Shown one piece after another: positions 22,862-33,720 of a stretch of DNA of 64,000 nucleotides (its first letter is position 1; every line of letters starts with the position of its first letter). Origin of the DNA: Rapana venosa (Eukaryota > Mollusca > Gastropoda > Neogastropoda > Muricidae); contig CM054140.1 of assembly GCA_028751875.1 (NCBI GenBank), forward strand, positions 27,371,538-27,435,537, given 5' to 3'. The notes beneath the pieces were generated by a model. The model was not told the DNA's origin. It made no database searches and saw only the letters and a program-made list of their open reading frames with translations. A program made the position numbers and the translations under genes.

Positions 22862-23155
22862 TTCTTCTTCCTTTTTTGTCATGTTTCTCCCAGGGGAGGT
22901 TTGACATTGATGAGCCTTCTCCATCTCTCTCTGTTTTGAGCTTCCTCCTTATTTATGCCCCTTTCTCTAAGATCATCTGCAATACAGGCAGCCCAGGTCT
23001 TGCTAGGTCTTCCCTTTGGTCTCTTTCCATCCACTACGAAGTTCATTGCTCTTTTTATGATGTGGTTGTCTGCTTTCCGTTGAACGTGCCCAAACCAGCG
23101 CAGTATATATTTGATTACTCTTCTGACCTGTGGTACATCATAAGAAAAGTGGAAA
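22862..23155 (-). mobile_element. 5'-truncated LINE 3' end, copy 3 (longest)
   Basis: On the minus strand it encodes ILRWFGHVQRKADNHIIKRA, then [20 protein letters not shown] and NRERWRRLI, a typical C-terminus of a non-LTR RT ORF. It then ends in AAGAAGAAGAAG at about 22866. Roughly 290 bp are kept; the 5' part is lost. Copies 1 and 2 are shorter pieces of the same terminus in the same orientation. Confidence 0.82.
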
Positions 23156-23160
23156 TACTC

Positions 23161-23192
<32 letters not shown>

Positions 23193-23196
<4 letters not shown>

Positions 23197-23893
23197 CACA
23201 ACCCAACTGACAAATACACGAGGAGAACAACCAGGCAGGTGAAAAAGGAAGTCATCAATTTATCCTCAGTCCCACTGTCTGAAGACCAGGCACAAGTCCT
23301 GTCTCTGGGCCCCAAGTTCTGCCCTACCCCGCTTTCCTTCAGTGAACTGCAGCTACAGGAAGACGTGGCAGAAGGCTGCAGACGACTGCGTCTAAAGGAA
23401 ATGTTTTTCGACTCAGGAGATGAAGAAGATAAAACTGTCTCCCCTCCTCGGTTCTACAAAAAAACGTTTTACTCGCCTCCAAGTGGAAGAGATTTGTCTC
23501 TGGATGCATACTGCAATACCATCCAAACCCTCACCAACAACTTTGTCAACAACAGAAAGCTCAGAGATAACCTCTCCACCACAGAAAGAAGAGCTCTCCA
23601 CGAACTGAAAGATCTGGTGCAGGAGAAAAAGATACGGATCTCCAGGGCAGACAAAGGAGGCGCTGTTGTTGTTCAAGATGTTGACAGCTACATCAGGGAG
23701 GGCCAGCGGCTACTGAATAACCCTGAACACTACGAACAAGTAAGGAAAGACCCCACACCGCAAATCACCACTGCCACCAACAACATTGTGGACAAACTAC
23801 AAGCAAAGGAATACATTGATGAAAACACACATAGATGGGCGCGACTTGACCCGGGCAACGTCAGACCCCATGTGTTTTATCACATTCCCAAAA
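23193..23893 (+). mobile_element. Penelope-like element, N-terminal/RT start, cut off by the gap
   Basis: An open frame reads VINLSSVPLSEDQAQVLSLG, PKFCPTPLSFSELQ, RRLRLKEMFF, FYSPPSGRDLSLDAYCNTIQ, KIRISRADKGGAVVVQDVDS and VRPHVFYHIPK. The LS..LS...QVLSLG-KFCPTP block and the (I)ADKGGAVVV block are characteristic of Penelope-like reverse transcriptases. No stop or frameshift is seen over about 230 codons, so the copy may be young. The catalytic YADD region and any GIY-YIG endonuclease would lie in the N gap. The left boundary is uncertain: it abuts a (TG)n(TA)n run. Confidence 0.85.
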
Positions 23894-24393
23894 NNNNNNN
23901 NNNNNNNNNNNNNNNNNNNNNNNNNNNNNNNNNNNNNNNNNNNNNNNNNNNNNNNNNNNNNNNNNNNNNNNNNNNNNNNNNNNNNNNNNNNNNNNNNNNN
24001 NNNNNNNNNNNNNNNNNNNNNNNNNNNNNNNNNNNNNNNNNNNNNNNNNNNNNNNNNNNNNNNNNNNNNNNNNNNNNNNNNNNNNNNNNNNNNNNNNNNN
24101 NNNNNNNNNNNNNNNNNNNNNNNNNNNNNNNNNNNNNNNNNNNNNNNNNNNNNNNNNNNNNNNNNNNNNNNNNNNNNNNNNNNNNNNNNNNNNNNNNNNN
24201 NNNNNNNNNNNNNNNNNNNNNNNNNNNNNNNNNNNNNNNNNNNNNNNNNNNNNNNNNNNNNNNNNNNNNNNNNNNNNNNNNNNNNNNNNNNNNNNNNNNN
24301 NNNNNNNNNNNNNNNNNNNNNNNNNNNNNNNNNNNNNNNNNNNNNNNNNNNNNNNNNNNNNNNNNNNNNNNNNNNNNNNNNNNNNNNNNNNNN
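23894..24393. other. Assembly gap, exactly 500 N
   Basis: There are 500 unknown bases, a round number that usually marks a placeholder of unknown true size. The sequence on the right (cagcttcagtcttatcttcg) shows no continuation of the Penelope-like frame. Confidence 0.99.
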
Positions 24394-24739
24394 CAGCTTC
24401 AGTCTTATCTTCGTCCTGTCTGCCTGCTTACTTGGCTTGTCTGTCTGTCTGTCCGTCTGTCATAGGTTTAGTTACTAGAAGTTAATCTGTCAGAGAAAAT
24501 AAGGTTACAGTTTCTTGAAAAACAACCCCCCACCCTCCCTAACCCACTATTCCGCTTTGAAAAAAGAAGTCAGAAAGAAACCCTCCTTCCTTGGCATACT
24601 ATACAAATACACAAACCAAAACAGAAAAACAAAACTCAAAAGGTCAATATAAATTACAAGAAAAATAGCACAAAAGCCTCTCCCCCATAAAAATGAAAAT
24701 GTAAACAACATCTCTCAAAACAAGCAAATAAACAACAAC

Positions 24740-24743
<4 letters not shown>

Positions 24744-24825
<82 letters not shown>

Positions 24826-24862
24826 AACACACACACTCACACACGAACGAACACACACACAA
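24744..24862 (+). repeat. (CA)n microsatellite
   Basis: About 80 bases of pure CA are followed by interrupted CACAAACGAACACAC. It directly precedes a family B SINE 3' end. Confidence 0.92.
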
Positions 24863-24980
24863 ACATACGGGAACGGATGACAAAATTGAAAAAAACTGCA
24901 TACACTCGGGGACTGGTTGAAAAAAAAGCATATGAATGCTTATTCCATTATGCTCGAAATAAAATAATTTTAAAAAATAG
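24863..24980 (+). mobile_element. SINE family B, 3' end only
   Basis: gggaacggatgacaaaattg, then aaaaagcatatgaatgctta and ttccattatgctcgaaataa match the 3' half of the copy at 41221-41560. It is 5'-truncated. Confidence 0.72.
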
Positions 24981-25073
24981 AATAAAATATATATAATAAT
25001 TTTTTTTTTTTTAAAACACACACACTCACAAACCAAATCCCTACTACCAAGAGAGTATTTCAAACCAAGACCA

Positions 25074-25346
25074 GGGGACGGGGTAGCCCAGTGGTTAGAG
25101 TATTGAGCTGGCAATCTGACGGCGCGGGTTTGAACTACCACCGACATACCATTCCACCAGGTTTTTCTCTCCTGGATTCAACATCAATACCGACTCCACT
25201 CCCCTGAAAGTCCTTAGAATGAGACTATAAACCCAGATACAGTGTATAAGCGCACACATGCAGAACATCTTGCGCACATGCTAAAACCCGTTCCGCGTTT
25301 CAGGTAGAGTAGGTCATTGCGTGCCGGTAGAAGCGGATGACAGACT
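25074..25346 (+). mobile_element. SINE family B, tRNA-like head, 3' incomplete
   Basis: ggggtagcccagtggttaga (A box) and gcgcgggtttgaactacc (B box) form a tRNA-like promoter. Next comes the family body with gagactataaacccag, atcttgcgcacatg and ccgttccgcgtttc. It stops at gaagcggatgacagac, where L2-type LINE sequence begins. Confidence 0.8.
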
Positions 25347-25379
25347 AAAACAAGAAATACAGCCTTAAGCACACTGGTG

Positions 25380-25594
25380 TCGTGTTTACACATCGTTCCT
25401 AAAGTTGGCCGTCGCTCCTTCTCTGTTTCTGGTCCATCCACCTGGAATGACCTCCCTCTTTCACTTCGCCAAAAGCCTTCACTTGATACCTTCAAATCCA
25501 GCCTCAAAACACACTTATTTCCTACCTGAGATTTTCCCCCCAAATATCTGTCCCTAATTTTCAACAGCATCTTTCACCTTCTAAGTGTTGTTCC

Positions 25595-25655
<61 letters not shown>

Positions 25656-25850
25656 TGTGTGTGTGTGTGCGTGTGTGTGCGTGCATGCGTGCATACGTGC
25701 GCATGCATGGTTTTGAAATCTGTTGTTCATTATGTTTAAGGAGAGTTGCATGCCTGTAAATGATTGAGTGCAAGCGCTTCGATTTGTTTGTTTTTTACAA
25801 GATTCAGCGCTATATAAATTCCATATATTATTATTATTATTATTAAGTCG
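25380..25850 (+). mobile_element. L2/CR1-clade LINE 3' end with (ATT)n tail
   Basis: A short frame encodes RRSFSVSGPSTWNDLPLSLR and then QKPSLDTFKSSLKTHLFPT, ending in TGA. This is the well-known C-terminus of L2/CR1-like ORF2 proteins. The 3' UTR contains a (TG)n run (25598-25680) and ends gattcagcgctatataaatt followed by ATT repeats to about 25845, an L2-type terminus. It is 5'-truncated, and only about 40 codons of the ORF remain. Confidence 0.83.
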
Positions 25851-26058
25851 GAGTGTGGCGACCTTCAATATTGGGCAAACAGTCGCATACGCCAAATCTC
25901 ACCAATGCTAAGCCCCGGAGCTCTAATCGAGGAACGACAACAAACAACAAACAAAAACTCCTTCCCCCACAACAACCCCCAAATAAAAACTACCCCCCAA
26001 ACCACCAAGTAAAGCAAAGCAAAGCAAAGACCTACATCTAACCATAATACATACATCT

Positions 26059-26059
26059 A

Positions 26060-26104
<45 letters not shown>

Positions 26105-26185
26105 CTCTCTCTATCTATCTCTCTCTCTATTAATAAACTCTCTCTCTATATCTATTATCTCTCCTCTCTCTACTCTCCTATCTCA

Positions 26186-26229
<44 letters not shown>

Positions 26230-26230
26230 A
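26059..26230 (+). repeat. (CT)n/(CTAT)n microsatellite
   Basis: Interleaved CTCT and CTATCTAT units with small interruptions. Confidence 0.9.
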
Positions 26231-26644
26231 ACCATATCAGTTCTTGCAGTGTGTGGGAAGAGTATACTTTCCATTCTTGCTTCAAAAGGCTGACTTTGTA
26301 ATTCCATAGCAGGTCAGTCTGGTATATAGAGGCTTTTGCTATCAAATAAAACATGCACCCATGCTCTTCTCTCGCTCTCTTTCTGTCTCTCTGTATCTTT
26401 TCTTCAAACTGCAGCCTGTCTCTATGGATTTAAGGTCTTTGTCATGCATATGTGCTTTACGATTGTAACGTCTTGCCCAACTATCTTATAAATTATGCTT
26501 TAGGATTGAACTCTGGTAAAACTTTAAAGCTTTACGATTTCAACTCGCCTCCCCCTCTCCCCCCCGAAAAGCTAACTGGAGGTGGAGACTAGACGTAAAA
26601 CAGCCCCCACCAGCACAAGCACCTATCTATTCTCCAAAAGACAA

Positions 26645-26645
<1 letters not shown>

Positions 26646-26690
<45 letters not shown>

Positions 26691-26713
26691 CGCGTGCGTG
26701 CGTGCGTGCGTGC

Positions 26714-26744
<31 letters not shown>

Positions 26745-26745
26745 A
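26646..26745 (+). repeat. Compound (CT)n(CG)n(TGCG)n(TG)n tract
   Basis: CT repeats pass into about 20 bases of alternating CG, then GTGC units, then TG. Pure purine-pyrimidine alternation over about 70 bases makes this a candidate Z-DNA segment. Confidence 0.88.
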
Positions 26746-27129
26746 CTTCCCTCTCTCCTCCGCCTCTCACTACCTTTCTCTCTGAGTGTATGTTCTCTTT
26801 TTCTTTCTCCTCGTCATTTTTTCCCCTTTTTGCTGTTGTTCTTCTTCTTCTTGTTGTTATTCTAGTTCTTCTTCTTCTATTCTTCTTCTTGTAGTTCTTG
26901 TTGTTCTTCTTCTATTCTTCTTCTTGTAGTTCTTGTTGTTCTTCCTCTTTTGTGTCTTCTTCTTCTTCTTCTTCTTTTTCCCACCTCCTTCTCCTGTCCC
27001 CTCCTCCTCTCTTTTCTCTTCTTCTAAACCCTCTACTTTTTCATTACATTTCTTTTTATTCTTCTTCCACCGCTCCTCTTCTTTCTCCTCTCTTTCTCCT
27101 TGTCTACTCCCATGTCCCTGTTCTCCTGA

Positions 27130-27345
27130 CTTCTGCGATTCACGGACCACCCCCCCCCCCACCCTTCCCCATCAAAGTGACCATACAATGTGAGGAACTG
27201 ATTTGTCACGTCTCCTAAACCTCTGTGATTAGCACAGAACAGCACAGCACAGCGCAGCACAGCACAGCACAGGAAAGTGACCAGACGCAAAAGACACTAG
27301 GGATAGACAGCTGTCATCCTGTCTGTCCACTTCCTGGTCACTGCT
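27130..27345 (-). repeat. Left arm of a large inverted duplication
   Basis: On the minus strand, gatgacagctgtctat, cctgtgctgtgctgtgctg and tggtcactttgatg follow each other. They match gatgacagatgtctat, cctgtgcagtgctgtgctg and tggtcactttgatg on the plus strand at 33508-33710. A pyrimidine-rich stretch at 26840-27130 mirrors purine-rich DNA at 33715-34080. Confidence 0.7.
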
Positions 27346-27397
27346 TTGCTTTGCTAACCCGCACCCCCTCTCTCTGCCCCCTCCCCCCTTAATCTCT

Positions 27398-27423
27398 ACC
27401 CCCCCCCCCCCCCCCCCCCCCCT
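27398..27423 (+). repeat. Poly-C run
   Basis: About 24 C in a row, within a C-rich pyrimidine stretch. Confidence 0.85.
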
Positions 27424-27545
27424 AGCGACCTGTCCAGGAAGCAAGAGTTGCACGGTTCGAAGCTGACGAGAGAGGATGAATGTTTTTCCCCTTTTCATTA
27501 CACCCCGTATGAACATTTTTTGCGCGCTAGTCACTCACATAAAAG

Positions 27546-27616
27546 AAGCGCTTCGATTTGATTGCTTTACAAGATTCAGCGCTATATAAATGCCATACAT
27601 TATTATTATTATTATT
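27546..27616 (+). repeat. Solo L2-type 3' terminus
   Basis: gcttcgatttgattgcttta, then gattcagcgctatataaatg and (ATT)n. It is almost identical to the end of the LINE at 25380-25850 and lies beside a (GA)n tract. Confidence 0.72.
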
Positions 27617-27688
27617 AAAAAAAAAAGTGAAATGTCATATATTATACATCATGATTGTATTGAATGCACGTACAAGACCTCACGGGGG

Positions 27689-27730
<42 letters not shown>

Positions 27731-28226
27731 GGGAGAGAGAGAGAGAGAGAGAGAGGTGCCTCTAGCAAATGTGTGTTGGAAGAAATTGCTATTTTGTAGG
27801 CAGAATATTCCCTACCTTAAGTAAAAAGTAAAGCGAAAAAAAAAGCCCACACACAAAACAAGAAAAAGAGCAGACTGGAAAGAAATTGGTGCCGATGCAT
27901 GGTGGCATTGCCCTTTCTTTGAGGTCAGCAGGGAGAATTTCGGGCAGGGAAATCCGAAGGGAGGAAAGTGTATAATATTATAGAACATAGTACAGTACAG
28001 TATAACATTGTGCAACACTGCAGAGCATGGTGGATGGCGTTACACAAAACAGCACAACACTACACAATACTTCACTACACAACAGTACACTACATTGCAC
28101 TAAAAAAGATTACACTACATACAGAGTTCATTACACACACAACACAAAGCAATGATATGCAAAGCAGTACAATGCAATGCAGTGTACCACTATACAACAC
28201 AACACAGTACAACACAATACAATGCA

Positions 28227-28312
28227 ATAATAATAATAATAATAATAGTAATAATAATAATAATAATAATAAATGGAAATTATATAGCGCTGAATCTTGT
28301 AAAAAGCAAACA
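28227..28312 (-). repeat. Solo L2-type 3' terminus, reverse orientation
   Basis: (AAT)n followed by ggaaattatatagcgctgaa and tcttgtaaaaagcaaac is the reverse complement of the 25770-25845 terminus. Confidence 0.72.
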
Positions 28313-29452
28313 AACCGAAGTTCTTATTTGAAGCAGGCCCCACATACCAAGATAGTGTGTGTGTGTGTCTGTACGTGTGTGTGTGCGAGACAGACAGACA
28401 GACATGCAAACAGAGCATTCACACACGCTAGCGCGAGTGTAGGTACACAAACTCGCGCGCCCATGCATGCCTGTAGGCCTACACACATGTGCGTGTGTGT
28501 GCGCTAGTATGTGTGCGTGTGTGCCTTTGCTTCTTTTTCCCCCCAGTTCATTACGCACAACATTTTCCCCGCTTGTTTTCAATCGTTCCCACTTTCTCTG
28601 GGCCCTGCAACAGGGACGTCCACACACTACCCACACAACGCTGCAATGAACAAAAGCAGGGGAGAAAAAGGAAAGATGCCAACAACAAAAAAAAAAGGAG
28701 AAAGAAAGAAAGAAAGAAAGAAATTCAACAGCGCCAAAAATAAGGACACGGTAGAAAGAATCAAATGCTGACCCAAAGAATGAAGGGAGAAAAGGGAAGA
28801 ATGAGAGGAAGGCGCATTTTTTTTTAAAATGAAGAAAGAGTGAAGCAGAGAAAAAGAAAAAGAAAGAAAAGGAAACCAGAACGAAAGAAAGGACAGAGAA
28901 AAGGAATAAACACAGAAGAGGGCTGGTGGAGGGGAAACAGAGAGAGAGGAGAGAGGGAGAGAGAGACAGAGAAAGAGAGAGAAAGAGAAAGGGGGGGGGG
29001 GGAGGAATAGGGGGTTGGGAGAGAGATAGAACTATGAAATTTTATTTACAGAGAGAGAGAAGGAGTAGGAGAAGAAGAAGAAGAAGAAGAAGAAGAAGAA
29101 GAAGAAGAAGAAGAAGAAGAAGAAGAAAAGAAAGAAAGAATGAAAGAAAAGGACAAATAGACACCATAAGGTGGAAGTGGAGACGGTAACCTGACCGTTT
29201 GCTTTGTACTGTCAATATCGCTTGTTGCTGTTGTTGTACTGTTGTGGTTACGAAAAAAAGAAAAAGCTTGCCACAAATTGTCTAGCCAAGAAGATCGACA
29301 TTGCAATTTTCCATCACTCATTCAAAGCCAGTCTTTCTTTTTTTTCTTTTCAGGTTTTTAAACCCGACACACACACCACACTGCTTTGTCTTTGCGCTTG
29401 AAAAAAATGAGCTCTGTGTGCTTGTAGATGCCTTTGCGTTGCACGTGAAATG

Positions 29453-29605
<153 letters not shown>

Positions 29606-30404
29606 TGCAATTGACTGTAGATGTATCTAAACATGATGTTGTCTTATTGTTCTTTTCCTGTCTTGTGAATGTTCTTTCTTTTTTTCATATCCATAATTTG
29701 TACTCTTCATTGTGTAATGAATTTGTGTTGAGAGTATTTTCACGCGCCAACATCCGCAAGTTGTGGTTTTGTTAAATTTCATGTACCCACCCCTTGGGGT
29801 TTTCTTTTCCCTTGAAATACAATCTTGAATCTTGTCTCTTAAATCTTTTAAAGGAAACTGAATATCTTTCCAGATGCCTCTGATAAAAACATAACAAAGC
29901 AACAACAACTCAAAAAAACCCCGACAAAAACAAAACCAAAAAAATCATCGCTCTCCCCCCCCCCCCCCCACCAAAAAAAAAGAAAGAAAAAAACAAGCGA
30001 CAAAAACTGACCAAGCAAAAAGCCCACAAATCTCTTACACCAGAAAATGAAAAAACAGCAACAACCCACCTCGAACCAAAAACACAAACACCGAAAAAAG
30101 AAACACCCACCAAAAATCTTGGCATGCTTCCGTGCTCACCAGTTTGCAGCAAAAAAAGATGTGCCTCTTTCGTGCCACTGGCTACTATAATAGTTTGCTG
30201 TTTCCTTCAGACTTTCCGCTTTACCTTTTGTATTTCTTACTGTTGGTTACAAGGTAGAAAACAACAAATCTTTGCTGAACATTTTCCTTTCTGCATCCTT
30301 TTTCCCCCCGTTTCCCTCCATCGTTTTTAACATTTTCCCCCCAAGGTGTCGAATTGCTAGGGGCCAAGCACCGACATACGTGTGTGTGTGTGTGTGTGAA
30401 ACAA

Positions 30405-30576
30405 GTGGAGAGAGAGGGGGAGGGTGGGGAGAGAGGGAGAGAGAGAGAGAGAGAGAGAGGGGATGGGGTGGAGAGAGAGACAGAGAGAGAGAGGGGTTGG
30501 AGAGAGACCGAGAGAGAGATAGTGGGTGGGGAGAGAGAGCGAGAGAGAGCGAGAGAGAGAGAGAGAGGGGATGGGG

Positions 30577-30652
<76 letters not shown>
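30405..30652 (+). repeat. (GA)n-rich tract with GGGATGGGGTGGA interruptions
   Basis: About 250 bases of GAGA blocks are spaced by gggatggggtgga-type units, which suggests secondary amplification of a larger unit. It belongs to the second macro-repeat unit. Confidence 0.9.
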
Positions 30653-30655
<3 letters not shown>

Positions 30656-30961
30656 AAAGAAAATACTAGACAAGAAAAGCGAAAGAAAAGAATGAAAGCC
30701 AACAACAAAATAAAAGAGAGGGAGAAATAAAGGGATAGGCAAGGTAGGGTTGGTAGTGGCGATGGTAACCCAACTTCTTGCTTTGTACTGACTATACTGT
30801 TGTTGCTAATGTTGTGGTTCGGAAAAGCTGGCCCCAAATGTATTGCCCAGTCAAGAAGATGGAAGTGGCAATATGCCATCACCCATTCAAACCAACTTTC
30901 TTTTCCTTCTTTTTTCTTTAAACCTGACACCCGTCCCTACTGCTTTGTCTGCACTTGTTAA

Positions 30962-31255
30962 AAGGTAAAGGTAAAGGTGTCCTTTAACTTATAAGGTCGT
31001 AGGGGAGCGAGGCGTCAGAGACCTCACTTCTCTAGGGGCCAGCATATTGAGGGCGGCGTCCATCTCCTCTCCCTCGCTGCTTTACAATCCCTGACCCTAT
31101 AGAGGGCAGGTACCCATTTACATCTGGGTGAACTGGGAGACTGTACTAAAGCCAAGGCGCGTAAACGGTCACCCATCCAACTGGTAACGATGCTCGACGC
31201 TGTTTAACTTGGCTGGGAGAAAGCGAGTGCTCCGACCACTGAGCTATCCCGTCGG
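30962..31255 (-). mobile_element. SINE family A, reverse orientation
   Basis: On the minus strand it reads cgggatagctcagtgg, aagttaaacagcgtcgagc-like sequence and ttggatgggtgaccgt, with the 3' end at aaaggtaaaggtaaagg on the plus strand. It is nearly full length and inserted within macro-repeat unit 2. No clear target duplication was seen. Confidence 0.85.
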
Positions 31256-31844
31256 AGTTTTTGTTTATTTTGTGTTGTATTCCTTTGAAATGTAACTGAA
31301 CTCATTTTGAAACATCCCCAATAAACAGATCAAAACAAAAACAAAATAAAAAACCCACAAGAAACTAACAGCCCCCCCCCCTCCCCAATTAACAAAACCC
31401 AACCCAACCAGATGAAACCCCCCTCCCCCCCCCCCCAGAAAAAAACAAAAACAAAACGAAAAAATCCTGACACGGCTTCCGTGTTCACCAAACTACAACA
31501 ACAACAAGATGTCCCTCTTTCGTGTCGCTGGCTACTACCCTTTGCTGTTTTGTTCAAACCTGTCGTTTTACCTGTAATATTTCTTGCTGTTGTTTAAAAC
31601 AAAATGACCCCTTCTTTCTGGGACCTTTTGCTTTCTGCATTACTTCATCACCCCCCCCCCCACAAACACACACTTCAGACCCCCCCCCCCCCCCCCCCCT
31701 CAACTGTCTTTAAAATCTACAGAGGTTTCGACTTGCTGGGCCCAGCAATGGTACGTGCTTGTATGTGATATAATCATATCAAGTGTGTATCCAGATATAT
31801 GCACGGAAAAGTAATAATCTCCCTTCACTCCCCCTCCCAACAGA

Positions 31845-31849
31845 AAGAG

Positions 31850-31931
<82 letters not shown>

Positions 31932-32020
31932 AGTGAACAAAACGTATTCTTCAGAACTCCAGCCCTAGAATGGGGTCAAACAAAGCATAGCAAAACGAAG
32001 CAAAGCAGGGGACAGGGCAG

Positions 32021-32118
<98 letters not shown>

Positions 32119-32120
32119 AG
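31845..32120 (+). repeat. Two (GA)n tracts around a 66-bp module
   Basis: GA repeats at 31845-31931 and 32021-32120 flank gaactccagccctagaatgg plus ggtcaaacaaagcat (about 31933-31999). The same module follows a (GA)n tract at 40469-40536. Confidence 0.85.
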
Positions 32121-32761
32121 AACAAACGACAAAAACGAAAGCAAAGGAAAACAACGACAGAAAGACTGGACGAGATACGGTGGTAGCGGCGATGGCAGCC
32201 CTACCGCTCGCTGTGTCCTGTCAACATTGTTGTTGCTACTGTTGGGGTTCAGGAAAGCTTGCTCCAAACAGTCCAGTTAAGACGATGGAAAGAAGTTGCA
32301 AATTTCCATCACCTCTTCAAAACCGTTCTCTTTGATTTTTTTGATTTTTTTCTGTGTTTTCTCTTCTTCTAACCTGACACTTGTCAGTACCGTTTTGACT
32401 TTACTCCTGTTAAAATGCGGACAAAGTTGTTGGTTTTTCCCCTCTTTTAATTGAAACCGACTTCCCATTTCCAAACACCCTGACACATAAACAAAAGACA
32501 GCCAAAAACGAACAAATGAACGAACAAGCAAAGCAACTAACAAAACAATAACCTTCGTAAATGTGCAACAGAAAGATGTCCTTCTTTCGTGTTCGTAACT
32601 ACTACATTTTGCTGTTTTGTTTAAGATTTACCTTTTACTTTTTCGCTTTTGTATTTCTTGCTTTTAATATTGTTATCATTTAAAAACAACAACAAAAAAA
32701 ACCTTCTCTTTGCTTGGCCTGTTGAGTTTTTAGTGTATTTCTCCCCCCCTCTCTTTCTCTT

Positions 32762-32823
32762 TCACACACACACACACAACACACACACACACACACACAC
32801 AACACACACACACACACACACAG
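32762..32823 (+). repeat. (CA)n microsatellite
   Basis: CA repeats with two AACAC interruptions. Confidence 0.9.
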
Positions 32824-33097
32824 AATGGGACAGGTAGACAAGGAGAGAAAGAGAAAAAAAAAGGAAAATGGAAAAGAAGAAAGAAAAAAGACAGAAAGAA
32901 AGAAAAGAAAGAAAGAACGACAGAACGAAAGAAAGGCAAAGATGTACGACATGGGGTGATCGTTGTGGCTATGGTAACCTAACCGCTTGCTTTGTACGGT
33001 CAATATTGGAGTTCCTGCTGCTGTTACTTTTCTTATTGCTGCTGCTGCTGTTGCTAATGTTGTTGCCGTTGTTACATTGTGGCTAAAAAAAAAAGTA

Positions 33098-33165
33098 TAC
33101 GGGGCCCCAACCCCCCCCCCCCCCCCCCCCCAACCCAAAACAACCCCACCCAAACCAAAACCCAG
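33098..33165 (+). repeat. Poly-C run with C-rich flank
   Basis: About 22 C followed by caacccaaaacaaccccacc, inside block B of macro-repeat unit 4 and absent from the other units. Confidence 0.8.
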
Positions 33166-33507
33166 TCTTGAAGATGGAAGTGGCAATTTTCCATCGCTCA
33201 TTCCAAATCACTTTTCTCCATTCTTTTGTTGTTTGTTGTGTTTCTTTTTGAACCTGGCCATCGTCTTTACGGCTTTGTCTTTGCACACGTTACAAATAAG
33301 GACGAAGGTTTTCTTTATTTCGGGTTTTTTTTTGCTTCTTTTAAACCACACAATATTTCCAATCACGTTTGCGTGCCCGCACACGCGTATGTGCGCGCGC
33401 GCGCGTGTGGACGTGTGTGGTGAATATGGTCACCATCTCTCTCTCTCCTCTCTCTCTCTCTCCTCTCTCTCCACGCTCTGACCTCTAGTGAAAGAGTGAG
33501 TGTGGAG

Positions 33508-33720
33508 TGGACAAGATGACAGATGTCTATTATGTAGTGTCTATGATTCTGGACACATTGCCTGTGCAGTGCTGTGCTGATCAGAGGGGAGAGAGTGGAG
33601 GGTGTGTGTGTGTGGGAGGGGGGGGGGGTTAGGGGGGGGGGGAGGGGGGGGGGTGGACGTGAGAGATCAGCTTGTAAAGCCGTTTGGTCACTTTGATGAT
33701 GAAAGAAGTGTCAGAAGGAA
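33508..33720 (+). repeat. Right arm of the large inverted duplication
   Basis: Partner of 27130-27345 in opposite orientation (shared gatgacag.tgtctat, tggtcactttgatg). The middle has gained a G-rich insertion (about 33617-33655). A purine-rich extension to about 34080 parallels the pyrimidine-rich DNA left of the other arm. Confidence 0.7.

Noticed and set aside
25074..25130. A functional tRNA gene
   Set aside because: The A/B-box-like sequence belongs to a SINE head shared by several copies; no intact cloverleaf was seen.
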